DNA of 64,000 bases. Source: Sulfobacillus thermotolerans. GTDB taxonomy: Bacteria > Bacillota > Sulfobacillia > Sulfobacillales > Sulfobacillaceae. This document shows positions 25,952 through 34,903 of the stretch, one piece after another. The position numbers and the translations under genes are program-made. Within the stretch, counting starts at the first letter, position 1, and every line of letters begins with the position of its first letter. The DNA is taken from NCBI GenBank assembly GCA_002951815.1, contig CP019454.1, forward strand, positions 1,984,001 to 2,048,000. The letters are read 5' to 3'. The notes under the pieces were generated by a model, which was given only the letters and a program-made list of their open reading frames with translations, searched no databases and was not told the origin of the DNA.

Positions 25952-26002
25952 TTAGCCCTTAGGCGGCCATAGAAGAAAACCACCATGTCCTCAAAAAAGT
26001 AT

Positions 26003-26031
26003 TTGACAAACTCCTTAATGTAGTGGATAAT
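26003..26031 (+). promoter_or_regulatory. SigA-type promoter of the second tRNA-Asp/Phe pair
   Basis: TTGACA (26003-26008), exactly 17 bases, then GATAAT (26026-26031), 24 bases before the tRNA. Confidence 0.8.
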
Positions 26032-26055
26032 AGCAACGTTGCTGTTGTGGAACTC

Positions 26056-26133
26056 GGAGGCGTGGTGTAGTCGGCCTAACACGCATGCCTGTCACGCATG
26101 AGATCACGGGTTCGAATCCCGTCGCCTCCGCCA
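26056..26133 (+). tRNA. tRNA-Asp (anticodon GTC), copy 2
   Basis: Base-for-base identical to the copy at 1687-1764, including encoded CCA. Confidence 0.95.
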
Positions 26134-26138
26134 CAAAT

Positions 26139-26214
<76 letters not shown>

Positions 26215-26230
26215 CTATAAGGTAAATGAT

Positions 26231-26258
26231 GTGCATACCATTTGGGTGTGCTTTTTTT
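26231..26258 (+). terminator. Intrinsic terminator of the second tRNA pair
   Basis: GCATACC (26233-26239) pairs with GGTGTGC (26245-26251) with one G-U pair, then seven T. Confidence 0.8.
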
Positions 26259-26340
26259 ATTGTCATCAATGCCCTATGCACATGATGCCCGAGGATTTGG
26301 GGAAACTAACCGTCATAAAAGAGGCGGAGGCGTCAGCGTC

Positions 26341-27006
26341 ATGAAGTGGGCAGTGGTGGTGGCGATCGCCTGTATGGCGATGGGCATAGGGCTAAAATCT
26401 GCCAATGCAAGCGGGTCAGCGCCCAATCAAATGCCGCCGTGGCCATGGTCAGGCCGAGGTTTTGCAGCGGAATCGGTGCAATTTACGCCCGTTGCCTATC
26501 CGGTGAAAACCGTGAAAGACAATATGCTGCCCCAAGGCCAGACGTTGCTGTTGCAGCCGGGTCGACCGGGCATTGTCTTTCAAGTGGGTCCTGTTCGCAC
26601 GTCTATCACCGCGCCCACCCAACAAATAGTCGCTCAAGGAACGGCGCCCGTCCATACGATTGTCATTAACGGGGTTACGTATCATTACGACCGGGTCTTC
26701 TCTGTTTTGACGACCGCTTACAATGGCCAATACTCCATGAACGGCCCGTCCGGCGCGGTAGCGGCTTGGGATGGACTTCCCTTGCACCAAGGCGATGTGG
26801 CGGTAGACCCTAATGTCATCCCGTTAGGAACGTATTTGTATATTGATGGATATGGTCCCGCGCGGGCTGTGGATACGGGCTCGGCCATTATTGGGGATCA
26901 TATTGACTTATTCTTTCCGGAGCCCGCCTCTCAAATTGCTCGTTATGGAATTCAGTTTCACACGGTATACATTTTAACCCAGCGCCCCTCTTCGTATCCC
27001 GGCTAA
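26341..27006 (+). CDS. Secreted 3D-domain protein (MltA/YocH/YabE-like cell-wall hydrolase)
   Basis: 221 residues from ATG 26341, ten bases after GGAGG. A signal peptide (MKWAVVVAIACMAMG) ends near ANAS. The C-terminal 3D domain (about residues 150-205) shows the family's three aspartates: VAVDPNVIPLGTYLYI, ARAVDTGSAI and DHIDLFF. 3D domains have a double-psi barrel fold like MltA lytic transglycosylases and occur in resuscitation-type cell-wall enzymes. Likely acts on peptidoglycan outside the membrane. Confidence 0.85.
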   Translation: MKWAVVVAIACMAMGIGLKSANASGSAPNQMPPWPWSGRGFAAESVQFTPVAYPVKTVKDNMLPQGQTLLLQPGRPGIVFQVGPVRTSITAPTQQIVAQGTAPVHTIVINGVTYHYDRVFSVLTTAYNGQYSMNGPSGAVAAWDGLPLHQGDVAVDPNVIPLGTYLYIDGYGPARAVDTGSAIIGDHIDLFFPEPASQIARYGIQFHTVYILTQRPSSYPG

Positions 27007-27095
27007 TCTCGCTCTCTTCTGAATGGTGTTCTTCGTGATCGATGTCACAATGCTCCTTAAAGTGCTGCGATAGAGTGTGGGCATGAAAGGAGCGC

Positions 27096-27296
27096 ATGCC
27101 CGGTGGAAACGGCTGGCATCAAAGTCAAAAGTCTTGTGAAACAAACAATGGGGCGTTGGCGGCTATGCCCGCGGCCTGCAACGACCGCGTACCGATATGA
27201 TTATTGCTGGCTCGGCTCGATCGGGAGGGATTTGCTTACGAAATCACGGTAGGACCTGACGATTCTGTCATTGTTCGAATTTTGAAATCCCAATAG
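27096..27296 (+). pseudogene. Relic resembling the C-terminus of a DUF2249 protein
   Basis: A frame starting at ATG 27096 meets a TGA at 27198 and then continues, in the same frame, to a TAG at 27294. Around the stop it reads CNDRVPI, stop, LLLARLDREGFAYEI and PDDSVIVRILK, which follows the C-terminal pattern of DUF2249 (ND-x-x-P, L-x-x-x-G-F-x-Y-E, I/V-x-I). The N-terminal half is not convincing. DUF2249 often neighbours NnrS and Crp/Fnr genes, as here, which supports the guess. Confidence 0.35.
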
Positions 27297-27307
27297 GAGG
27301 AGACGGT

Positions 27308-28564
27308 ATGGATTTGTCGGAAGCAGCCCGTTATAAACCCAGTATCAATATCGCACAGGCCCCGCGAATTTCGGCGCCGCTGCTGTATATGGGCACGGGA
27401 TATGCATTTTTCATTTTGGCGGCCATCGTGGTTATCGTCCTTGGGCAGCCTATCGCTTTGGGACGCGCCGGGGAGCCGCACGTGATTATGGCTGTTCACT
27501 TTTTTACGTTGGGATTCTTGTCCATGACAGCTCAAGGCATCTTAACCCAGTGGATTCCGGTGGTGTTTGATGTCCCACCGCTATCTTTTCGCCGTACGGT
27601 CATCCAATTTCTTGTGTATCTGAGTGGCGTTATCGGGTTCGCGTGGGGACTGATGTATGGGAACTGGCGAGTGTTGGCGCTGAGTGGAGGGATCTTAGCC
27701 GTTGCCATTGTATTGTGGTCAGTCGCATTATGGGGACAAATGAGGCGATCTGAGAAACACGGCAGCGTCTACCGAGGTATTCAAGGAGCGATTTTGGGGT
27801 TTAACGCGACATGGATTCTGGGTTTGTTTATGGCGTTGTCTTTCTTGGGATGGTGGCCTGAGTATCAAGTGCTGCGCGTACATATCGCGACAGCGCTCGG
27901 GACTTGGTTGGGTCTTTTAGTGTTAAGTGTGCAATTAAAACTGAACCCCATGTTTTCAATGTCTAAAGCTGAACGCACGAAACCCGCTCTGCCGATTATT
28001 TTGGCGGGAATAGGGACGCTCATGGTGTGGGCCTCGCTTGTGACCTCTGCACTTGTAATGCGACTGGGGGCCACCATATGGGTGGGCGCCGTGGTGGCAT
28101 CTATCGTGCAACTCGTGAGTACCGTGCGACAGGGGAAAATGTTTGACTGGGTGTTTGCAGGGGTGGGAACGGCTTGGGCGCTATTTCTTGCATCCTCCGT
28201 GTTAGGGATATGGCTTAGCCCTTTGGCGGTGGTAACCGCGTTTTGGGGGTTTCTTATTCTTATCTTTAGTTATCAATCTCGCATCATTCCCTTTATGGTG
28301 GCTCTATTTGTATCGAATAAACTGCCAGGTCCTGTGTTCAAGGCTTTCTTCTTGGCTCAAGCAATGTATTCGCCTCGGCAACCCATCGTAGTCGCTGTCT
28401 TAGGCGTCACGGGGGCCTTGTTATCTGTAGTGGGATGGGTTGGTCATTTTGGCGCTATGGTGTCGGCAAGCGGGGTTGTGGCTCTGGGACTGGTTGTGAC
28501 GCTGGTAATTAATATGGTTGTGGCAATAAGGCGCGCGTCCAAAAGACGTGAAGCACAAGTATAG
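27308..28564 (+). CDS. Polytopic membrane protein, NnrS / haem-copper oxidase subunit I-like
   Basis: 418 residues with about twelve hydrophobic segments. Motifs include VHFFTLGFLSMTAQGIL and LRVHIATALGTWLGLL, where His residues in membrane helices recall NnrS and haem-copper oxidase-like proteins of nitric-oxide and denitrification clusters. The start ATG follows AGGAGGAGA. The Crp/Fnr regulator follows 66 bases downstream. A role in NO response or in haem/copper-dependent respiration is inference; the protein lacks the full set of oxidase ligands as far as I can see. Confidence 0.6.
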   Translation: MDLSEAARYKPSINIAQAPRISAPLLYMGTGYAFFILAAIVVIVLGQPIALGRAGEPHVIMAVHFFTLGFLSMTAQGILTQWIPVVFDVPPLSFRRTVIQFLVYLSGVIGFAWGLMYGNWRVLALSGGILAVAIVLWSVALWGQMRRSEKHGSVYRGIQGAILGFNATWILGLFMALSFLGWWPEYQVLRVHIATALGTWLGLLVLSVQLKLNPMFSMSKAERTKPALPIILAGIGTLMVWASLVTSALVMRLGATIWVGAVVASIVQLVSTVRQGKMFDWVFAGVGTAWALFLASSVLGIWLSPLAVVTAFWGFLILIFSYQSRIIPFMVALFVSNKLPGPVFKAFFLAQAMYSPRQPIVVAVLGVTGALLSVVGWVGHFGAMVSASGVVALGLVVTLVINMVVAIRRASKRREAQV

Positions 28565-28589
28565 GGTGCACAACGTCTCTACCGATTGC

Positions 28590-28608
28590 TACGCGTGACG
28601 CGTATAAT
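28590..28608 (+). promoter_or_regulatory. Palindrome overlapping a -10 element before the Crp/Fnr gene
   Basis: TACGCGT-G-ACGCGTA (28590-28604) is a perfect 15-bp palindrome whose last bases begin TATAAT (28603-28608). No good -35 is visible. It could be an autoregulatory operator. Confidence 0.4.
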
Positions 28609-28630
28609 ATCGGGCATAGGGAGGGACGCC

Positions 28631-29296
28631 ATGACCGGTAAGCGCTATGATGTGCCCTTGCTTCAGTTAATTCCGGAATCGACATTGTCCGAGATCCTCG
28701 TGATGCGTCATTATGAGGCGGGCGACCGAGTCTTTGAACAGGGCGAACCGACGTCAGGGTTATGGTTTGTCCTCGAGGGACGTGTGGCGATGGAACGGAT
28801 CGGATTCGAAGGCCAATTAACCACGACCGGTGTGTGGGTGCTGGGCGATATTGTGGGGATTGCGGGGCTTTGGGATCAGAGCGGCTATCCTGCGTCGGCT
28901 CGGGCGCTGTCAACGCCGACGGTGATGGGCTGGATTGCGCGCACGACGGTACTGCGGCTGCATCAAGAAATCCCGGCGTTTGGCCTCGAAATTAGTCGGG
29001 TGTTGGCCGAACGTTTGCGATTCATCCAAGAGTCCATTGCCGACCGTAAAGGGTTGCCAATGGTGAACCAAGTCGCTTCGGTCCTATGGACCTTGTTTAT
29101 TCGGATGGGACGCATGATTAATCTGACCCATGAAGATATTGCCCGGTTAATTGGCACGCGTCGGGAGACAGTGACGCGTGCCATTCACATACTTGCGCAA
29201 GATGGCGTGATCTATGCGCACCATGGGATGCTGGAAGTCACTGACGCGGTCAAGCTGAAGCAATGGATGGCGGTGGTGGATAAAGATAGCGATTAG
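28631..29296 (+). CDS. Crp/Fnr family transcriptional regulator
   Basis: 221 residues from ATG 28631, six bases after GGGAGG. N-terminal cyclic-nucleotide-like barrel (YEAGDRVFEQGEPTSGLWFVLEG). C-terminal winged helix with recognition helix LTHEDIARLIGTRRETVTRAIHIL. It contains no cysteine, so it is not an Fe-S FNR sensor; effector unknown. It sits behind the NnrS-like gene and probably controls this locus. Confidence 0.88.
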   Translation: MTGKRYDVPLLQLIPESTLSEILVMRHYEAGDRVFEQGEPTSGLWFVLEGRVAMERIGFEGQLTTTGVWVLGDIVGIAGLWDQSGYPASARALSTPTVMGWIARTTVLRLHQEIPAFGLEISRVLAERLRFIQESIADRKGLPMVNQVASVLWTLFIRMGRMINLTHEDIARLIGTRRETVTRAIHILAQDGVIYAHHGMLEVTDAVKLKQWMAVVDKDSD

Positions 29297-29501
29297 AATC
29301 CTCAAAAAGCGACCATCATGGCGGGATTCCAAGGTGGCGACTAGACAACGGTCGCTCTGCACGTCTGTTAAACCCGCGTGCGATATCATATGACGTGCTC
29401 ATATCACCATGTGATGAAAAGAGGACTTCTACGTATAGCCGTCCATGTCTCGATGCGGTATGATGTTCCAAAAAACGGATTACCACGGAGGAGAGATATT
29501 T

Positions 29502-30281
29502 TTGGGGCTTTTAGAGGGAAAGACGGCCATTGTTACAGGCATTGCAAATAAGAGGAGTATTGCATGGGGGATTGCCAGGGCCTTTGAACGGGAAGGCGCT
29601 CAGTTGATTTTGACGTATCAAAACGATCGACTGAAAGAAAATTTGGATAAATTGATCGAGGAGTTGCATACGCCGGTCAAGACCGTCTTACTAGATGTGA
29701 TGAACGACACTCTGATGGCAGAGTTTGCTGACCAATTGGGTCATATGGCTCCTGATGGCGTTCATGCATTAATCCATTCCATCGCGTATGCCGACCGTAA
29801 AGATTTAGAAGGGCGTTTTCTGGATACGACACGCGAGGGCTTTACGTTAGCGCAGACGGTCAGTGCTTATTCCTTGACCGAACTCACGCGGGCTGCTTAT
29901 CCGTCCCTATTAAAGGCGGGATCGGCTAGCATTGTGGCGCTAACTTATCAAGGGGCTACGCGCGTCATGCCCAATTACAACGTGATGGGGGTGGCAAAGG
30001 CTTCGTTAGAAGCGTCGGTACGCTACTTAGCTTTTGACCTCGGTAAAGACCATATTCGTGTCAATGCGATCTCAGCGGGACCGGTGAAAACATTGGCGGC
30101 GTCTGGGGTGAAAGGCATTTCATCGGCGCTACACAGTACGGCCGAACGGGCCCCCATTCCCGAGAACATATCGACGGACGATGTCGGCAATGCCGCGGTG
30201 TTTCTGTCGTCAGATTGGGCTAAACGCATTACTGGACATATCCTGTTTGTGGACAGTGGATTTCACATTATGGGTTACTAA
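29502..30281 (+). CDS. fabI: Enoyl-[acyl-carrier-protein] reductase FabI
   Basis: 259 residues from TTG 29502, seven bases after GGAGGAGA; this gives the usual FabI length, whereas the longer frame from 29445 does not. It reduces the enoyl-ACP double bond with NAD(P)H in the last step of each elongation cycle. Motifs: LLEGKTAIVTGIANKRSIAWG for cofactor binding, IHSIAYA, and the catalytic Tyr-x6-Lys in YNVMGVAK. No other fab genes are nearby; hbd follows. Confidence 0.93.
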   Translation: MGLLEGKTAIVTGIANKRSIAWGIARAFEREGAQLILTYQNDRLKENLDKLIEELHTPVKTVLLDVMNDTLMAEFADQLGHMAPDGVHALIHSIAYADRKDLEGRFLDTTREGFTLAQTVSAYSLTELTRAAYPSLLKAGSASIVALTYQGATRVMPNYNVMGVAKASLEASVRYLAFDLGKDHIRVNAISAGPVKTLAASGVKGISSALHSTAERAPIPENISTDDVGNAAVFLSSDWAKRITGHILFVDSGFHIMGY

Positions 30282-30313
30282 AAGCATCAAATAGGGGTAA
30301 AGGAGGCACTAAG

Positions 30314-31156
30314 GTGCAAACGATAGGGATTGTGGGAGCCGGCACCATGGGAGCGGGAATCAGCCAACTGGCGGCGGTGAGCGGATTTGAGGTGTTGATG
30401 CATGATGCCGCGCCAGGGGCTGTAGGACGCGGAAAGGACCGAATTGCTGCGCGGTTGGCGCGGGCCGTTGAACGGGGCCAAATGACGGCGGACGCGGCGG
30501 AAGCCGCCATGGAGCGCCTTAAAGAAGCCGCGCTCGAAGATTTTTCGGTGGCAGATGTGGTCATCGAAGCGGTTGTAGAAGTCATGGATGTCAAAAAAGC
30601 GGTGTTTCAAAGCCTAGATGCGGTGGTTCGCCCACAGGCCTTGCTGGCGACCAATACGTCATCGTTTTCTATTACAGAACTTAGTCGTTCAACCCGCCAT
30701 CCCGAAAACTTCTTGGGGATGCACTTTTTCAATCCGGCGCCAGTGATGAAATTGGTGGAACTGGTACGCGGAGAAGATACCTCCGATGAGACGGTGGCGC
30801 TCGCGCAAGATATTGCCCGGCGATTTGGCAAAGAAACCGTGGTGGTACAAAAAGACACACCGGGATTTGTTGTCAACCGGATACTAATGCCTTTATTTAT
30901 TGAAGCGATGAGGATTCTTGAGGAAGGCGTAGCAAGCAAGGAGGATATCGATAAAGCGGTGCAGTTAGGCCTCAATCATCCGATGGGCCCGTTGACGCTA
31001 GCGGATTTCACGGGGTTGGATGTGGATTTAGAAGTGATGGATTATTTGTATGATGAGTTTCATGACGACCGGTTTGCTGCGCCTCAAGTGTTGCGCCGTC
31101 TTGTGCGTGCGGGCCGTCTTGGTAAGAAAAGTGGCCGTGGATTTTACCAATATTAA
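30314..31156 (+). CDS. hbd: 3-hydroxybutyryl-CoA dehydrogenase
   Basis: 280 residues from GTG 30314, after AAAGGAGG. NAD-binding GIVGAGTMGAGI at the N-terminus, then the family motifs ATNTSSFSITELS, the catalytic His in LGMHFFNPAPVMKLVE, and DTPGFVVNRILMPLF. It interconverts acetoacetyl-CoA and 3-hydroxybutyryl-CoA in fatty-acid oxidation or butyrate/PHB metabolism. It lies 32 bases after fabI and is likely cotranscribed. Other beta-oxidation genes are not adjacent, though etfA and an acyl-CoA synthetase are in this window. Confidence 0.93.
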   Translation: MQTIGIVGAGTMGAGISQLAAVSGFEVLMHDAAPGAVGRGKDRIAARLARAVERGQMTADAAEAAMERLKEAALEDFSVADVVIEAVVEVMDVKKAVFQSLDAVVRPQALLATNTSSFSITELSRSTRHPENFLGMHFFNPAPVMKLVELVRGEDTSDETVALAQDIARRFGKETVVVQKDTPGFVVNRILMPLFIEAMRILEEGVASKEDIDKAVQLGLNHPMGPLTLADFTGLDVDLEVMDYLYDEFHDDRFAAPQVLRRLVRAGRLGKKSGRGFYQY

Positions 31157-31192
31157 ACTCGCTAAAAACGAAAATTTTGTGGCCTAGGTGAC

Positions 31193-31221
31193 TTGCACAA
31201 TGCGAGAGAAGTTGTTATACT
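31193..31221 (+). promoter_or_regulatory. Promoter of the tRNA-Gly/Cys/Val cluster
   Basis: TTGCAC (31193-31198), 17 bases, TATACT (31216-31221), 13 bases before the tRNA-Gly sequence. Confidence 0.7.
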
Positions 31222-31234
31222 AGCAGAGCGTGAT

Positions 31235-31309
31235 GCGGAAGTAGCTCAGTGGTAGAGCATTGCCTTGCCAAGGCAAGGGTCGCGGGTTCAAATCCCGTCT
31301 TCCGCTCCA
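31235..31309 (+). tRNA. tRNA-Gly (anticodon GCC)
   Basis: The acceptor GCGGAAG pairs with CTTCCGC, the anticodon stem TTGCC/GGCAA carries loop TTGCCAA, the T loop is TTCAAAT, and CCA is encoded. Confidence 0.95.
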
Positions 31310-31329
31310 ATCTGCCGCCTGACCTATCA

Positions 31330-31404
<75 letters not shown>

Positions 31405-31412
31405 ATACACAT

Positions 31413-31490
31413 GGGTGGTTAGCTCAGTTGGTTAGAGCGCTCGCTTGACATGCGAGAGGTTCACAGGTTCGAGTCCTGTACCGCCCACCA
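31413..31490 (+). tRNA. tRNA-Val (anticodon GAC)
   Basis: The acceptor GGGTGGT pairs with ACCGCCC, the anticodon stem CTCGC/GCGAG carries loop TTGACAT, and CCA is encoded at 31488-31490. Confidence 0.95.
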
Positions 31491-31497
31491 TAAAAAC

Positions 31498-31521
31498 CCG
31501 CAAATTTTATGCGGATTTTTT
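31498..31521 (+). terminator. Intrinsic terminator of the tRNA-Gly/Cys/Val cluster
   Basis: CCGCA (31498-31502) pairs with TGCGG (31510-31514), followed by ATTTTTT. Confidence 0.75.
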
Positions 31522-31742
31522 ATTTTGCGCAAAGTACATTTCATGGTTACCTCCTTTATCTCCGTCCAATGCTTCCGTTTTCATCATGGTGCATCGATGT
31601 CTTACGAATAGAAATGTGATTCAGATGTTCTTCAGCTTGGCAGAAAACCTAGGCGTGAATAGGTTTTGATAATCTGGAATATACTAGCAATATCTTAGAA
31701 CTAATACAGGCGGGGATATTTCAAAGAGATGGAGGCGACAAG

Positions 31743-32564
31743 GTGGTGCAGTGGTGTATTGGCAGTCAAGAGGATACTCCGCGGATTGATGCATATTTGG
31801 AGGCGCCTGTAGAGTGGACCAGGCAATCCCGAATGGAGTGGGCCGTCTGCGACATGGACGGCACAAGAACGGAGGGAGCCTATACCATGGCCCGCGCCGT
31901 GGCCAAACTCATTAGTGCCCATTATGAACCCTGGGTGACGCGGATTTTGCGGCAGCAGTACAGCTACTTGACACAGGAAGAACGCCGCATCATTTTGAGC
32001 CGGGTAGTCCAAAACCTTCGTACGGAAGACCCTGAGGCGGCGCAAGCGCGTGTGGATGCGATTGCTGCTCGGCTCACCGCATATTTTTGGACACACGATG
32101 TGCTGGTGATTGAAGGCGCCGAAGATTTTTTGTTGCATGATGTCCGTGCGGGCTTGATCGACGTGGTGGGACATATCGTGGATGAGTATTTTGCGGAGCA
32201 TGAATACCGCCAATTTATTGGGTTTCTTAAGGATTATGTCAGTCAACAAGCGCCTCACGCAGACGTCGTGCATGTCCGGTGTTGTGGCAAACACGTGCAT
32301 ATTGCGGATGCCCAAGGGACTGACGTTGGCCGCGAGATTATCGATGCTTTAGCCGAAGATTTGGATGATAGCGAAGAAACGCGCCAGGAGCTCTTGGTGA
32401 GTGCCTTGGTGTTGCTCGCACCTGCGCGCGTTGTATTGGACAGCACACTGCCTTCCAATTTGCAAGAGATGCTGCGCGCTATTTTTGACGATCGCATTCA
32501 ATCGGTTGAAACAAAGTTGCATCCAGCGTCTTCAGCAAAACGGCCGGCCCGGGCTGATTCATGA
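31743..32564 (+). CDS. ytxC: YtxC-like putative sporulation protein
   Basis: 273 residues from GTG 31743 after GGAGGCGAC. It is mostly helical, with IIDALAEDLDDSEETRQELLVSALVLLAP and the segment AEHEYRQFIGFLKDYV resembling the YtxC family, known mainly as a conserved gene just upstream of thrS in spore-forming Firmicutes. That same position is seen here. Molecular function is unknown for the family. No other sporulation genes are in the window. Confidence 0.65.
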   Translation: MVQWCIGSQEDTPRIDAYLEAPVEWTRQSRMEWAVCDMDGTRTEGAYTMARAVAKLISAHYEPWVTRILRQQYSYLTQEERRIILSRVVQNLRTEDPEAAQARVDAIAARLTAYFWTHDVLVIEGAEDFLLHDVRAGLIDVVGHIVDEYFAEHEYRQFIGFLKDYVSQQAPHADVVHVRCCGKHVHIADAQGTDVGREIIDALAEDLDDSEETRQELLVSALVLLAPARVVLDSTLPSNLQEMLRAIFDDRIQSVETKLHPASSAKRPARADS

Positions 32565-32615
32565 AAATCAGGGCATACTACTCTCATGGACGCTGCTTGC
32601 CATGCCTAAGGGCTA

Positions 32616-32645
32616 TTGACACGGCTTTGCGCTTTTCGGTATCGT
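32616..32645 (+). promoter_or_regulatory. Promoter of the thrS leader
   Basis: TTGACA (32616-32621), 18-base spacer, TATCGT (32640-32645). It lies just upstream of the T-box leader. Confidence 0.5.
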
Positions 32646-32649
32646 AAAG

Positions 32650-32896
32650 GGCAAATAGTACTGCGATGAAGAGATGTGAATTTCCGTATTCTTTAAGAGA
32701 GAGATGTCCTTGGCTGAAAGACGTCTTAGTGACGCGGAAGTTCTAACCACCTTGGAGCGTCTAGCGAGCCTATAGCAGGCGAAGTTAGCGGCGGCGACCG
32801 ATATTGCGCATAAAAGTCGGGCAGATTGTATGCCAATGGCGGTGGAACCGCGGAATTTTTCCGTCCCCCAGACAGATGGGGTGGCGGATTTTTTTA
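32650..32896 (+). promoter_or_regulatory. T-box riboswitch of thrS (tRNA-Thr sensing)
   Basis: The leader carries a Thr specifier ACC (32746-32748, repeated at 32749-32751) in a purine-flanked loop. It also has the conserved T-box ending GGCGGTGGAACCGCGG (32838-32853), which pairs with the uncharged tRNA end, and a terminator at 32861-32888 followed by a T run. Uncharged tRNA-Thr would stabilise the antiterminator and switch thrS on. The ATG inside it at 32826 is fortuitous. Confidence 0.9.
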
Positions 32897-32912
32897 TGGG
32901 GAGGACGAAGGT

Positions 32913-34811
32913 ATGGAGGACTTGACGATTGAGCTACACGGCGATTATGTCGTAAAGAGCCCCGGGGTGCGGCCTATTGACTTTCAAGAAGAAATGCCGC
33001 AAGACGCTCTGGCGGCATGGATTGATGGAGACGTGGTGGATTTAAAGCGGCCATTGACGCACGGCGGGCAGCTGCAATGGTTGACGTTTGCTGATAGTAG
33101 TGGCCAAAAGGTGTTTCGACATTCCAGCGCGCATTTAATGGCGCAGGCTGTCAAACGCTTATGGCCGGAGGCTAAACTGGGGACCGGTCCTGCGTTGGAG
33201 GACGGGTTCTATTATGACATTTGGCTCCCTAAACCGTTGACAGAGACAGACTTGAGCGCGATTGAAGAGATGATGCGGCAAATTGTTCAGGAAAATCTTG
33301 CGATCGAACGTTTGGAATTGACTCGTGATGAGGCACTTGCACTTTTTGCTGATCGTCATGAAGATTTTAAGTTGGAAATTGTGCGTCGAATTCCTGAGGG
33401 CATGACCATTTCCGCCTATCAACAAGGCGAGTTTGTGGACTTGTGCTCAGGTCCTCACGTGCCCCGCACCGGAGTGATTCAAGCGATCAAGTTGACCAAT
33501 GTCTCGGGGGCCTATTGGCGTGGTGATGAAAAGAATCCCATGATGACCCGCATTTATGGTACGTCTTTTCCTTCCGAAGAAGAGTTGACACAACATCTTC
33601 AACGGTTGGAAGAGGTGAAGTTGCGAGATCACAGGCGGCTAGGACCGCAATTGGATTTGTTTAGCTTTCGGGAAGAGGCACCAGGCTTTGCCTTCTGGCA
33701 TCCCAAAGGATATCAACTATACCGGACACTGGAGGAATTCTCGCGCCGCTTGCAGACGGAACGGGGCTATGAGGAAGTCTCGACTCCTTGGATTTACCGC
33801 GTCGGGTTGTGGCAGCGTTCAGGCCATTGGGACCATTACCGCGACAATATGTTTCTCATGGAACGGGAAGAAGAAGTGCTGGGCGCCAAGCCGATGAACT
33901 GCCCGGGACACGCTTTACTTTTTAAAAATCAAGTCCGCTCGTACCGAGATCTTCCGATTCGTTATGCCGAATATGGACCCTTGTCACGGTTTGAACGTTC
34001 CGGCACGTTGCACGGATTAATGCGTGTGAGGGGCTTTCACCAAGATGATGCGCATCTGTTTGTGCGAGAAGACCAAATCACCCAAGAGATCTTAGGGGTA
34101 TTAGATTTAGTCGATGTGGTGTTTCGGGCATTTGGCTTGCCTTACGAAGTGGTTTTCTCGACGCGGCCCGATGACTATATGGGGTCTTTGGAATTGTGGA
34201 ACAAGGCGGAGCACGATCTCGAAGCGGTTTTGCGCGAACGCGCCATTAAATACCAAATCAACCCGGGCGACGGTGCGTTTTATGGGCCGAAGCTCGATAT
34301 CTCAGCGATTGACTCGCTGGGTCGACATTGGCAGTTGGCGACCATCCAGTTGGACTTCCAATTGCCTGAGAAATTTGATCTAACCTATGCCGACCAAGAT
34401 GGAACGAATAAGCGTCCGGTTATGATTCACCGCGCGATTATGGGATCGGTCGAGCGATTCTTGGGGATTTTGGTGGAACATTATGCGGGAGCTTTCCCGC
34501 TGTGGTTGGCGCCTGTGCAGGTCATGGTCATTCCTATTACCGACCAGCAAAGCGCCTATGCTCAGGACATCGCCACGAAACTCAGGCGGCGGGGGTTGCG
34601 CGTTGAAGTCGATACCCGTAATCAGAAAATGGGCTACAAGATTCGCGAAGCCCAGGTGAATAAGGTCCCGCGCATGTTGATTGTCGGCGGCCGTGACTTG
34701 GAAAATCACACGGTGTCGGTGCGTACACGCGAAGAAGGGGATATTGGCGCTAAGGCCTGGCCCGAATATCTAGAAGAGTTGGTTGAACAAGCGCAAATGC
34801 CCTTAGACTAG
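32913..34811 (+). CDS. thrS: Threonyl-tRNA synthetase
   Basis: 632 residues from ATG 32913, after GGGGAGG; the frame reaches back to 32826 but there overlaps the T-box. It has a TGS domain at the N-terminus, an editing domain (SSAHLMAQAVKRLWP and GEFVDLCSGPHVPRTG with zinc-type Cys/His), and a class II core with MNCPGHALLFKNQVRSY shortened here to its key MNCPGH. The anticodon-binding domain (VQVMVIPIT, VEVDTRNQKMGYKIREA) closes the protein. Length and order are standard. Confidence 0.97.
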   Translation: MEDLTIELHGDYVVKSPGVRPIDFQEEMPQDALAAWIDGDVVDLKRPLTHGGQLQWLTFADSSGQKVFRHSSAHLMAQAVKRLWPEAKLGTGPALEDGFYYDIWLPKPLTETDLSAIEEMMRQIVQENLAIERLELTRDEALALFADRHEDFKLEIVRRIPEGMTISAYQQGEFVDLCSGPHVPRTGVIQAIKLTNVSGAYWRGDEKNPMMTRIYGTSFPSEEELTQHLQRLEEVKLRDHRRLGPQLDLFSFREEAPGFAFWHPKGYQLYRTLEEFSRRLQTERGYEEVSTPWIYRVGLWQRSGHWDHYRDNMFLMEREEEVLGAKPMNCPGHALLFKNQVRSYRDLPIRYAEYGPLSRFERSGTLHGLMRVRGFHQDDAHLFVREDQITQEILGVLDLVDVVFRAFGLPYEVVFSTRPDDYMGSLELWNKAEHDLEAVLRERAIKYQINPGDGAFYGPKLDISAIDSLGRHWQLATIQLDFQLPEKFDLTYADQDGTNKRPVMIHRAIMGSVERFLGILVEHYAGAFPLWLAPVQVMVIPITDQQSAYAQDIATKLRRRGLRVEVDTRNQKMGYKIREAQVNKVPRMLIVGGRDLENHTVSVRTREEGDIGAKAWPEYLEELVEQAQMPLD

Positions 34812-34857
34812 GCCGTTAAAGAGGGGCGACGGTCCCTTTGTACTAAATATGTTTACC

Positions 34858-34892
34858 AAGGAGGCTCGTCTCAGTAGGCGATGAGCCTCCTT
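34858..34892 (+). terminator. Strong hairpin after thrS
   Basis: AGGAGGCTCGTC (34859-34870) pairs with GATGAGCCTCCT (34880-34891) with one G-U pair. There is only a short T-rich tail (GTGCTGTTT). Confidence 0.55.
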
Positions 34893-34903
34893 GTGCTGTT
34901 TAA

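Noticed and set aside
32826-32912. ATG giving a 29-residue longer ThrS
   Set aside because: The extension lies in the T-box antiterminator and terminator; the ATG at 32913 has the ribosome site and fits the family.
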